Below are positions 1 through 7,211 of a DNA stretch of 19,254 nt, in pieces (position 1 is the first letter of the stretch; each line of letters opens with the position of its first letter). The position numbers and the translations under genes were made by a program. The stretch comes from Fidelibacterota bacterium TCS55 (GTDB taxonomy: Bacteria; Fidelibacterota; Marinisomatia; Marinisomatales; TCS55): contig CAJJBS010000056.1 of assembly GCA_905182385.1 (NCBI GenBank), positions 1-19,254 on the forward strand. The letters are read 5' to 3'. Below the pieces are notes generated by a model. It was not told the DNA's origin and did not search any database. It saw nothing but the letters and a program-made list of their open reading frames with translations.

Positions 1-1
1 A

Positions 2-166
2 AATAATAATGATATTCCTTGTTATACAAAAGGTGATTTTTTAAGTACTGCCTATAATATTAATGCAATGACTCTCCCTGGTGGTTCTGTAAAATTGTAC
101 ATTCCAGAGTCTTTTAAAACAAAGTCAGAAACATTGCTTAGTAATATTTTACCTAAAAATGAATAA
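2..166 (+). CDS. C-terminal end of an unidentified protein (5' partial)
   Basis: An open frame enters from the left edge and gives 54 codons before a TAA stop. It reads through the first 160 bases without interruption, and its last 8 bases overlap the start of hisS, a junction typical of co-transcribed, translationally coupled genes. The visible tail is mildly hydrophilic, includes a segment reading NAMTLPGGSVKLYIP, and ends in a Lys/Asn-rich stretch. I see no transmembrane segment or catalytic motif. The NAMTLPGG string faintly resembles the NAFxLPGG segment of M48 metallopeptidases, but that is far too little to assign a family. The start and most of the protein lie outside the window. Confidence 0.6.
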   Translation, partial: NNNDIPCYTKGDFLSTAYNINAMTLPGGSVKLYIPESFKTKSETLLSNILPKNE

Positions 167-1421
167 TAAAACTATTCGTGCTATTAAAGGCACTCAAGAT
201 ATTCTTCCTGAAGAAAGCATCAAATGGCAATCGCTGGAAGATCAAATCAGAAAAATAACAAGCCATTATGGTTACCATGAGATTCGAACTCCTGCATTTG
301 AAAAAACTAAATTATTTTCTAGAAGTGTTGGCGAAGAGACAGATATTGTTTCAAAAGAAATGTATAGTTGGACAGATCAGGGCGGCGAAGACCTAACTCT
401 TAAACCAGAACTTACGGCCTCAGTTGCTAGAGCATTTATTCAACATAACTTAGGGCGCATTAATCCTATTAATAAGCTCTATTATATTGATGCATTATTT
501 AGAAGAGAAAGACCTCAAAAAGGACGTTACCGTCAATTTCATCAGTTTGGCGTAGAAGCTTTTGGTTCTGAGCACCCTGAAATAGATGCTGAAGTAATTG
601 CTTTGGCAATATCTATTTTTAAATCGTTGGGCTTGGAAGGACTTAAATTAAATCTAAATTCTATTGGGTCACCTGAATGTCGAATAAATTATAGAGCCGC
701 TTTACAAAAATTTTTAAAACCACACTTTTCTGAGTTAACTGAAACAAGCCAAAAAAGATTTAATGATAATCCATTAAGGATTCTGGATACTAAAGCCTCA
801 CATGAAATCAAAATTCTTGAGGATGCACCAAATATTTCAGATTATTTGACAAATGAAGATCAAACTCATTTCAATGAAGTAATTGAATATCTAGATATTT
901 TAGAAATTCAGTATAAATTAATGCCACGACTAGTTAGAGGTCTAGACTATTACACTAGAACTACTTTTGAAATTACCTCATCAAATTTAGGAGCTCAAAA
1001 TGCTATATGTGGTGGTGGAAGATACGATGGTCTTACTGAGATGTTAGGTGGCAAACCAACTCCAGGCATTGGATTCGCAGCTGGAATGGAACGAGTCCTA
1101 TTATTGATGAAAAGCAAACAATTTAATAAAAATAAAGTTCAAATATATATTGTTAGCTTAGGTGAGAAGACTCGAGCAACTGTGATTAAATTAGCTCAAG
1201 ATCTTCGAAATCAAAGTCTAAATACAGAGTTTGATTTACTACGTCGCTCTTTAAAGGCTCAACTTAAAGAAGCTAATAAAATGAATGTTAAATATGCTAT
1301 TATTATTGGTGACAAAGAATTAGAGTCAAATCAATTAGAAGTGAAAGATTTTTTAACAGGCAATCAACAAAAGGTCGAATTAAATAAAATTATTGAGCAT
1401 ATGAATTCTTTGTCTTTTTAA
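159..1421 (+). CDS. hisS: Histidyl-tRNA synthetase (HisRS)
   Basis: Cytoplasmic class II aminoacyl-tRNA synthetase that charges tRNA-His with histidine using ATP. The 420 residues match the usual bacterial length. Visible in order: the N-terminal RAIKGTQDILP segment (res 7-17); the TLKPELTASVARA substrate loop (about res 80-92); class II motif 2 with RRERPQKGRYRQFHQFGVEAFG features (about 115-136, with the ATP-binding Arg); the histidine-specific LVRGLDYYTRTTFE stretch (258-271); GGGRYDGL (285-292); and motif 3, PGIGFAAGMERVLLL (302-316). A C-terminal anticodon-binding domain follows from about residue 325. The start ATG lies inside the end of the preceding frame and has no clear Shine-Dalgarno sequence, so translation is probably coupled to that gene. 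The next gene, topA, starts 75 bases downstream with its own likely promoter. Confidence 0.97.
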   Translation: MNNKTIRAIKGTQDILPEESIKWQSLEDQIRKITSHYGYHEIRTPAFEKTKLFSRSVGEETDIVSKEMYSWTDQGGEDLTLKPELTASVARAFIQHNLGRINPINKLYYIDALFRRERPQKGRYRQFHQFGVEAFGSEHPEIDAEVIALAISIFKSLGLEGLKLNLNSIGSPECRINYRAALQKFLKPHFSELTETSQKRFNDNPLRILDTKASHEIKILEDAPNISDYLTNEDQTHFNEVIEYLDILEIQYKLMPRLVRGLDYYTRTTFEITSSNLGAQNAICGGGRYDGLTEMLGGKPTPGIGFAAGMERVLLLMKSKQFNKNKVQIYIVSLGEKTRATVIKLAQDLRNQSLNTEFDLLRRSLKAQLKEANKMNVKYAIIIGDKELESNQLEVKDFLTGNQQKVELNKIIEHMNSLSF

Positions 1422-1429
1422 AAAAAATT

Positions 1430-1458
1430 TTTACATTTAATACATACGTATGAATAAT
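1430..1458 (+). promoter_or_regulatory. Likely topA promoter with a palindrome in its spacer
   Basis: A sigma70-like arrangement is visible in the hisS-topA gap: -35 TTTACA at 1430-1435 and -10 AATAAT at 1453-1458, separated by 17 bases. Each box matches 5 of 6 consensus positions. The perfect 10-base palindrome CATACGTATG (1443-1452) fills the end of the spacer and abuts the -10 box. The implied transcript starts near 1465, leaving a leader of about 30 bases before topA with a weak purine-rich AGAAGA ribosome site. In an AT-rich genome such boxes arise by chance, so the promoter is a prediction. Confidence 0.45.
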
Positions 1459-1496
1459 TTGATTTTCCATCAATTCTAAAAAGAAGATTTATTTAA

Positions 1497-4019
1497 ATGA
1501 GTATAAAACCATTATTAATTGTTGAGTCCCCTTCAAAGGCAAAAACTATAGCTAAATACCTTGGCGGTGAATATGAGGTTATAGCCTGTGTAGGGCATAT
1601 TAAAGATTTACCTAAAAAAGAATTGGGTGTAGATGTAGATAATGATTTTTCAATTATTGAAGACATTTTACCTGATAGAAAATCATTTATGAAAGAATTT
1701 AAAGCATTAGCTAAAAAAACAACTAAAATTATAGTTGCGACTGACCCTGATCGAGAAGGTGAAGCTATTGCTGCTCATATTGCCAGTGAAGTTGATAAAA
1801 ATAAAATTTCACGAGTACAATTTACTGAGATAACAAAAGAGGGTGTTGAAGAGGGAATGAATGATATTCAAGAGATAGATAAAGATCTTGTAGAAGCTCG
1901 TACAGCTCGTAGAATTATAGATCGTTTAGTTGGATATAAAGTTTCACGTGTATTGTGGAGTACTCTTAAAAAGAATATGAAATTTGTAGAAGTCTCCCTT
2001 TCTGCTGGACGAGTTCAGTCATCTGCTTTAAAAATTATTGTTGAAAGAGAACGTCTAAGACAAGTGTTTCACTCTGCCCTTTATTACGATCTGAAAGCAG
2101 AGTTTCAAACTAAAGATGATTCATTTAACGCAACTTTAATTCGAGTGAATGGAGAAAGAATTGCTACTGGTAAAGATTTTGATCCAAATACTGGTAAATT
2201 AAAAAATGATAAAGCCCTACTCCTTTCAAAAGCGCAAGCAGATGAATTGGTTAAAGAACTAACCAATGGTAGTTGGGTTGTTTCAGATGTAGAAGAAAAA
2301 ATTAAAAGCTCTAACCCAAAACCTCCTTTCACAACATCAACTCTTCAGCAAGAGGCAGCTCGAAAACTTCGTTCTTCAGCAAGAAAGACGATGAGAACGG
2401 CTCAAAGACTTTATGAAAAAGGTTTTATTACTTATATGCGTACTGATTCAACAAATTTATCTGCTGAAGGCCTTAACGGTTCTCGAAATGAGATTATGAC
2501 TAGATTTGGTAAAGAGTATTTACCTGATCAAGCAAGGACTTATGCTTCAAAAGTAAAAAATGCTCAAGAAGCCCATGAAGCTATTAGACCAGCTGGAAAA
2601 ACATTTGTAAAAACAGAAAAAGTTAGAGCTGAAATTGATCAAGATGCTGCGAATCTTTATGACCTAATTCGAAAAAGAACTTTAGCATCACAAATGACTT
2701 CAGCTAAAATCAAACAGATCTCAGTTACTATTGAGAATCAAAAAACAGAGTTTAGAGCTAATGGAAAAGTAATTCTCTTTCCCGGATATATGGCTGCTTA
2801 TGTTGAAAGCACTGATAAGAGAAATGGTATTACTGAGGATCAAGAAACAATCTTACCTAATTTATCTAAGGGGCAATCTCTAGAATGTAATCAATTAGAA
2901 TCTGATGAACATCAGACAAACCCACCTGCTCGATTTACTGAAGCTTCATTAGTAAAAGAGTTGGAAAGTCAAGGTATAGGTAGGCCTTCCACGTTTGCCA
3001 ATATTATTGATACTATTGTATATCGAACATATGTTGTAAGAGAAAGAGGAAAACTTACGCCTACATTTCTTGGAATTACGGTGACTCAGCTATTAGAAAA
3101 CCATTTTGCATCACTTGTTGATAGTCAGTTTACTGCTAAGATGGAAGATGAATTAGATGCAATATCAAGAGGTGAAGCAGAATCACTACCCTTTATGAAA
3201 GAATTTTATTTTGGTTCTGATAAAGTAAAAGGACTCGAAGGAATGTTAGACGATAAAGTAGATATTGGCAAAGCTTGTTCTGTTCAATTGGATTACGATG
3301 GAGAGCCTATTGAAATACGTGTAGGGCAATATGGTCCTTTTGTACAGCAAGGTGAAGTTAGAAAAGCTGTTCCAAAAGATGTTTTTCTAGGAGATCTCAA
3401 TGTTGACAAAGCTTTAGAAATTCTAAATCAAGAAATAAATGAAGACCGTGAACTTGGCTCTGACCCTAATAGCAATGAAAAAGTTTTAGTTAAAAGTGGT
3501 CCTTATGGCCCTTATGTGCAACTTGGTGAGACAAGTAAACGAAAAGGAATTCCAAAAGGAACATCACCAAATGATGTTGATCTTGAAATGGGCTTAAAGC
3601 TCTTATCTCTTCCTCGAATATTAGGAAAACACCCTGAAACAAATGAAGATGTTAAGGCTGATTATGGAAGATTCGGACCTTACGTTACTGCTGGTAAAGG
3701 AAAGAATGGAACCATTCCACCAAATATGTCACCAATAACAATTAATCTTGAAGAAGCAATTGAACTAATTAAAAATCGTAATAGTGGCCCCCAAGAATTA
3801 CGTAATCTTGGAGAGCATACTGCAACTGGAGAATCTTTGCTTATTAAATCAGGAAGATATGGTCCTTATATAACCGATGGAAAAATCAATGCCTCTCTTC
3901 CGCGTGAATCTGATCCTGAAAAAATCACACTCGAAGAAGCGGTTGCTCTAGTTGACAAAAAAAGAGCTGCTCCACCAAAGAAAAAAAAGCGTAAAACAAA
4001 GAAGAAGAAAAAGAAATGA
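1497..4019 (+). CDS. topA: DNA topoisomerase I (type IA)
   Basis: Relaxes negatively supercoiled DNA by single-strand passage through a 5'-phosphotyrosine intermediate. The N-terminal Toprim domain shows LLIVESPSKAKTIAKYLG (res 6-23, metal-binding Glu10) and the acidic TDPDREGEAIAAH motif (82-94). EARTARRIIDRLVGYKVSRVLW follows (133-154), then SAGRVQSSALKI (169-180). The catalytic Tyr is Y313 in GFITYMRTDSTNLS. EAHEAIRP and IGRPSTFANIIDTI complete the core. Past about residue 600 there are no tetracysteine zinc ribbons of the E. coli kind. Instead there are four copies of the Gly-rich topoisomerase C-terminal repeat, recognisable as GQYGPFVQ, SGPYGPYVQ, YGRFGPYVT and SGRYGPYIT. The protein ends in a Lys-rich tail of about 18 residues. 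Its stop overlaps the next start by four bases (ATGA). 840 residues is normal for this class. Confidence 0.97.
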   Translation: MSIKPLLIVESPSKAKTIAKYLGGEYEVIACVGHIKDLPKKELGVDVDNDFSIIEDILPDRKSFMKEFKALAKKTTKIIVATDPDREGEAIAAHIASEVDKNKISRVQFTEITKEGVEEGMNDIQEIDKDLVEARTARRIIDRLVGYKVSRVLWSTLKKNMKFVEVSLSAGRVQSSALKIIVERERLRQVFHSALYYDLKAEFQTKDDSFNATLIRVNGERIATGKDFDPNTGKLKNDKALLLSKAQADELVKELTNGSWVVSDVEEKIKSSNPKPPFTTSTLQQEAARKLRSSARKTMRTAQRLYEKGFITYMRTDSTNLSAEGLNGSRNEIMTRFGKEYLPDQARTYASKVKNAQEAHEAIRPAGKTFVKTEKVRAEIDQDAANLYDLIRKRTLASQMTSAKIKQISVTIENQKTEFRANGKVILFPGYMAAYVESTDKRNGITEDQETILPNLSKGQSLECNQLESDEHQTNPPARFTEASLVKELESQGIGRPSTFANIIDTIVYRTYVVRERGKLTPTFLGITVTQLLENHFASLVDSQFTAKMEDELDAISRGEAESLPFMKEFYFGSDKVKGLEGMLDDKVDIGKACSVQLDYDGEPIEIRVGQYGPFVQQGEVRKAVPKDVFLGDLNVDKALEILNQEINEDRELGSDPNSNEKVLVKSGPYGPYVQLGETSKRKGIPKGTSPNDVDLEMGLKLLSLPRILGKHPETNEDVKADYGRFGPYVTAGKGKNGTIPPNMSPITINLEEAIELIKNRNSGPQELRNLGEHTATGESLLIKSGRYGPYITDGKINASLPRESDPEKITLEEAVALVDKKRAAPPKKKKRKTKKKKKK

Positions 4020-4441
4020 ATCGAATTATAACTTTTTTATCCTTTTTTAGTATCATTTTTGCAGAAGAAAAAAATAAATTAATAATAGATATTGAACAGA
4101 GCCTAATGGCTACTTGTTGTTGGAGTGGAACAGTCTATGACCATGGCAATAAGGAAATGGAAATTGAAATTGCTGGAATGATTCAAAATGGAAAAACTAA
4201 AGTTGAAATATTAAATTATTTTACTGATAAGTATGGAGAAAGAGTTCTTTCTTCACCAGTTGCCGAAGGGTTTAATTTTTTTGCCTGGCTAGCACCAATC
4301 TTTATCTCTATCTTATCTTTTATTACAATAGTACTATATATAAAGTCTCCTGAAAGAGATATTAAAACTAGAATTTTTAAAGATGATCTGAATATTAAAT
4401 ACAATGATCAGATTGAAAAAGAATTGAAAAATTTAGATTAA
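4016..4441 (+). CDS. CcmH/NrfF-like cytochrome c biogenesis protein with a Cys-Cys motif
   Basis: A 141-residue membrane protein resembling the small CcmH/NrfF/CcdA-partner family, which handles apocytochrome c thiols at the periplasmic face before haem attachment. It has a short signal or anchor helix (res 3-16, ending FAEE). A conserved-looking block follows: LMATCCWSGTVYDHGN, then a helical stretch whose IAGMIQNGKTKVEILNYF and KYGERVLSSP match the CcmH core pattern (membrane-associated helix, GKSxxEI, RYGxxVL). A second transmembrane helix spans about residues 89-109, followed by a charged cytoplasmic tail. Canonical CcmH carries CPxC; here the reactive site is adjacent Cys-Cys (C34, C35). 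The start overlaps the topA stop as ATGA, so translation is probably coupled. No other ccm genes are in the window. The family call is by motif resemblance only. Confidence 0.72.
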   Translation: MNRIITFLSFFSIIFAEEKNKLIIDIEQSLMATCCWSGTVYDHGNKEMEIEIAGMIQNGKTKVEILNYFTDKYGERVLSSPVAEGFNFFAWLAPIFISILSFITIVLYIKSPERDIKTRIFKDDLNIKYNDQIEKELKNLD

Positions 4442-4460
4442 TGAATGATTTAAGCTTATC

Positions 4461-4470
4461 AAGAGGAAAG
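4461..4470 (+). promoter_or_regulatory. Ribosome binding site of glyQS
   Basis: The purine run AAGAGGAAAG lies 11 bases before the ATG at 4482. It supports that start, which begins exactly where the dimeric GlyRS family usually does. Confidence 0.6.
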
Positions 4471-4481
4471 ACATCTCTATA

Positions 4482-5807
4482 ATGAGTATTGAAAAAATTG
4501 TATCTCTTTGTAAGAGAAGAGGTTTCATCTTTCAAAGTTCTGAAATCTATGGTGGCTTTGGTGCTATATATGATTATGGCCCTTTAGGTATTTCTTTAAA
4601 AAATAATATTTCTCAACTTTGGTGGAAAGAAATGACCCAGCTTCATGAGAATATTGTTGGCCTAGATAGTGGAATTTTAATGCATCCAAAAGTATGGGAA
4701 GCATCAGGTCACATAGGTGCTTTTAATGACCCTTTAGTTGATTGTAAAGAATGTAAAGCTAGGTACCGAGCAGATGAACTTTTTGAAGGTGAATTAGGTG
4801 ATGGTGATTGGATGAAGATCCAATGTCCTAAATGTGGAACAACTGGTAACTTAACTGAACCTCGACAATTTAATTTAATGTTTAAAACTCATGTTGGTCC
4901 AATTGAAGAAGATTCTAATATTGCTTACCTTCGACCTGAGACAGCGCAGGGTATTTATGTTAATTATCTCCTTACTCAAAACGCGATGCGCCTTAAAGTC
5001 CCCTTTGGCATTGCTCAAATTGGAAAAGCTTTCAGAAATGAAATTGTTGCAAGAAATTTTATATTTCGCACACGTGAGTTTGAACAAATGGAGATGCAAT
5101 ATTTTGTAAAACCCGGTGATGACGATGAATCAATGAAAGATTGGAAAGCAAAAAGAATTAAGTTTTATGATCAGCTAGGAATTGATTCTAAAAAATTACG
5201 TTTTCATGAGCATGGTCCAAATGAATTAGCTCATTACGCTAAAGAAGCCTGGGATATTGAGTTTGAATTTCCTTTTGGGTGGTCAGAGATTGAAGGTATT
5301 CATAATCGAACTGATTATGACCTTGCTAGACACCAAGAGTCCTCAGGAAAGAAAATGGAAATTTTCGATCAACAAAAGAATGATCGCTTCCTTCCATTTA
5401 TTATTGAAACATCTGCAGGTTTAAATAGAATGATGCTTGCTGTTTTATCTGACGCATATTGGAATGATGAAGAAAATAATCGAATTGTTATGAAATTTCA
5501 CCCAAAGATTTCTCCCATTACAGCTGTTGTCTGCCCTTTGGTTAAAAAAGATGGCTTACCTGAACTTGGTCGAGAAGTAATGGATATATTAAAACCTCAT
5601 TTCAAAGTTATTTATGATCAACAGGGCTCTATTGGAAAAAGATATTATCGACAGGATGAGGCAGGTACGCCTTATGGAATCACAGTAGATCATCAATCAG
5701 TTGAAGATAGAACAGTAACACTTCGTGACCGTGATACTCAAGTTCAAAAGCGTATTTCTATTGATAACTTAGTAAATGCAATAAATGATAGTATGGAGGC
5801 TTATTAA
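4482..5807 (+). CDS. glyQS: Glycyl-tRNA synthetase, dimeric (alpha2) type
   Basis: Cytoplasmic class II synthetase that charges tRNA-Gly. It is the single-chain dimeric form, not the alpha2-beta2 GlyQ/GlyS form. Visible in order: the N-terminal CKRRGFIFQSSEIYGGFGAIYDYGPLG features (res 10-36); a zinc-binding insertion with two pairs, CKEC (C88, C91) and CPKC (C115, C118); LRPETAQGIYVNY (150-162); motif 2, PFGIAQIGKAFRNEI and FIFRTREFEQMEM (174-205); motif 3 around FIIETSAGLNRMMLAVL (306-322, Arg316); and the C-terminal anticodon-binding domain from about 345, with YYRQDEAGTPYGITVD. The 441-residue length suits the compact bacterial form. It sits between the CcmH-like gene (40 bases) and the Bax inhibitor-like gene, whose ATG shares one base with its TAA stop, so it is probably in the same operon. 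Confidence 0.96.
   Translation: MSIEKIVSLCKRRGFIFQSSEIYGGFGAIYDYGPLGISLKNNISQLWWKEMTQLHENIVGLDSGILMHPKVWEASGHIGAFNDPLVDCKECKARYRADELFEGELGDGDWMKIQCPKCGTTGNLTEPRQFNLMFKTHVGPIEEDSNIAYLRPETAQGIYVNYLLTQNAMRLKVPFGIAQIGKAFRNEIVARNFIFRTREFEQMEMQYFVKPGDDDESMKDWKAKRIKFYDQLGIDSKKLRFHEHGPNELAHYAKEAWDIEFEFPFGWSEIEGIHNRTDYDLARHQESSGKKMEIFDQQKNDRFLPFIIETSAGLNRMMLAVLSDAYWNDEENNRIVMKFHPKISPITAVVCPLVKKDGLPELGREVMDILKPHFKVIYDQQGSIGKRYYRQDEAGTPYGITVDHQSVEDRTVTLRDRDTQVQKRISIDNLVNAINDSMEAY
5795..5799 (+). promoter_or_regulatory. Strong ribosome binding site (GGAGG) of the BI-1-like gene
   Basis: GGAGG lies inside the last glyQS codons, 7 bases before the ATG at 5807. It supports that start and independent reinitiation at the TAATG junction. 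Confidence 0.7.
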
Positions 5808-6559
5808 TGAATCGACATTTATCGCTTCGCTCAGGCAACCCAACATTAAATGCTAAAACATTTTCTGGCTTTGATTTGACGACTGCTGGAAAAATGACAA
5901 TTACGGGTACCGTTAATAAGACAGCTTTCTCACTATTACTACTAATGACAACTGCACTTTTTACTTGGAATCTGCCAGTCGGTGATCCTCGTGGAAATGG
6001 ACTTATGATTTTTGGAATGATAGGCGGATTTATTTTAGGTCTTATTACGGTATTCAAACATCAATGGGCAAAGTTTACAGTCCCAACTTATGCTCTAATG
6101 CAAGGTTTGGCCTTAGGTGGAATTTCTAAATATTTTGAATCTATGTATCCAGGTATAGTTAATCAAGCTGTGATGCTCACCTTTGGAACACTTGGAGCCT
6201 TGTTACTTGCGTATCGATCTGGACTAATTAAGGCGACAGAAAATTTTAAATTAGGTGTCCTTGCCGCAACTGGTGGTATTGCATTTGTATACATGATTAG
6301 TTGGGTTTTAAGCTTATTTAGTGTTTCAGTACCGGTAATTCATTCGAATTCGAATATGGGTATACTTTTTAGTATGGGTGTTGTAGTAATTGCAGCATTA
6401 AACTTGGTCTTAGATTTTGATTTTATTGAAGAAGGATCAGAAAAAGGTGCACCTAAATATATGGAATGGTATGGTGCTTTTGGATTGCTTGTAACTCTTA
6501 TTTGGCTATACTTGGAGATTCTTAGATTATTGGCAAAACTTTCTTCAAGACGAAATTAA
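5807..6559 (+). CDS. Bax inhibitor-1/YccA family membrane protein
   Basis: A 250-residue integral membrane protein. A polar N-terminal region of about 35 residues is followed by seven hydrophobic segments, near res 38-56, 66-83, 92-108, 118-136, 148-171, 182-203 and 222-243. The pattern YALMQGLALGGISKYFE (95-111) and the acidic motif LNLVLDFDFIEEG (198-210) are characteristic of the BI-1/YccA (TMBIM) superfamily. In that superfamily, paired acidic residues between the last helices are linked to pH-gated calcium leak in a characterised bacterial homologue, while E. coli YccA modulates the FtsH protease. The role here is unknown. It has the long N-terminal extension of the bacterial subgroup that precedes its first helix with a T-rich segment. 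It is the last gene of the topA-to-6559 group. Confidence 0.9.
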   Translation: MNRHLSLRSGNPTLNAKTFSGFDLTTAGKMTITGTVNKTAFSLLLLMTTALFTWNLPVGDPRGNGLMIFGMIGGFILGLITVFKHQWAKFTVPTYALMQGLALGGISKYFESMYPGIVNQAVMLTFGTLGALLLAYRSGLIKATENFKLGVLAATGGIAFVYMISWVLSLFSVSVPVIHSNSNMGILFSMGVVVIAALNLVLDFDFIEEGSEKGAPKYMEWYGAFGLLVTLIWLYLEILRLLAKLSSRRN

Positions 6560-6667
6560 TTTATATTTTAATATAAGCTACATAGCTAGTTATTAATTTT
6601 TACAATTCTACTTTGTCATAAATGATTAGTATTATAATTTTCTCACTAGTTAAATGAGGAAAGCCTT
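6560..6667 (+). promoter_or_regulatory. Intergenic region with a -10 box and an SD for a TTG start
   Basis: This 108-base gap ends the upstream operon and likely starts the PepSY-ggt-ggt unit. A perfect TATAAT lies at 6633-6638. The best -35-like element, TTGTCA at 6613-6618, is only 14 bases upstream, so spacing is poor and the -35 is uncertain. GAGGAAAG at 6656-6663 is a good Shine-Dalgarno sequence. The only in-frame start it can serve is the TTG at 6668, because the nearby ATG at 6653 runs into TGA within six codons. A weak AT-only hairpin (TTATAT-TTTA-ATATAA, 6561-6576) just after the stop could help end upstream transcription, but it lacks GC pairs. Confidence 0.4.
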
Positions 6668-7192
6668 TTGAAGAAAAGATTTATTTGGAGTAAATGGTCA
6701 CGAAAAACCCATTATTGGGGATCTTTTGTTATTTCTATTCCCGTACTGCTTATAATTATCAGCGGAATCCTTCTTCAATTAAAAAAACAAGTTTATTGGA
6801 TACAGCCACCAACACAAAAAGGGCAAATTCAAAACAATCCCTCAATCTCTTTTGATGATATTTTAAATGCAATTAAAACTGTAGATGAAATAAATATTAA
6901 CTCCTGGAATGATATTGATAGACTTGATTTTAGATTAGAAAAAGGTATTGTAAAAGTTCGTGGAAAGAATCGCTGGGAAGTTCAAGTTGATACTCAAACA
7001 AAAAAAGTTTTGCAAGTTGCATATAGACGATCAGATTTAATTGAACAATTACATGATGGATCTTGGTTTCATCCTAAAGTAAAATTATATATTTTCTTGC
7101 CTTCAGGCATTATCCTTTTTATACTTTGGTTAACTGGTATATATATGTTAATACTACCTTATACTCTAAAATGGAAAAAGAAAAAAAGATGA
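6668..7192 (+). CDS. Small PepSY-associated transmembrane protein
   Basis: A 174-residue inner membrane protein with an N-terminal helix (about res 18-38) preceded by WSKWSRKTHYWGS, and a C-terminal helix (about 140-164) followed by a Lys-rich tail. About 100 periplasmic residues between them carry a PepSY-like fold signature, DRLDFRLEKGIVKVRGKNRWEVQVDTQTKKVL (84-115). Histidines H15, H129 and H135, in the RKTHYW and LHDGSWFHP contexts, are typical of PepSY-TM proteins and could be haem or metal ligands. Larger family members have four helices and about 350-500 residues, so this is the minimal two-helix version. It starts with TTG, supported by the SD at 6656-6663. ggt follows after 19 bases. 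The function is not established; association with iron or redox reductases is a family-level guess. Confidence 0.8.
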   Translation: MKKRFIWSKWSRKTHYWGSFVISIPVLLIIISGILLQLKKQVYWIQPPTQKGQIQNNPSISFDDILNAIKTVDEININSWNDIDRLDFRLEKGIVKVRGKNRWEVQVDTQTKKVLQVAYRRSDLIEQLHDGSWFHPKVKLYIFLPSGIILFILWLTGIYMLILPYTLKWKKKKR

Positions 7193-7211
7193 AAAACATA
7201 ATTTATAAATC

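Noticed and set aside
1415..1432. T5-A8-T5 run after hisS as a terminator
   Set aside because: It can only form an A-T stem with no GC pairs and overlaps the -35 box of the topA promoter; an intrinsic terminator is not supported.
2105..2332. Reverse-strand open frame inside topA
   Set aside because: It lies wholly within strongly conserved topA coding sequence and has no recognisable motif; a shadow frame.
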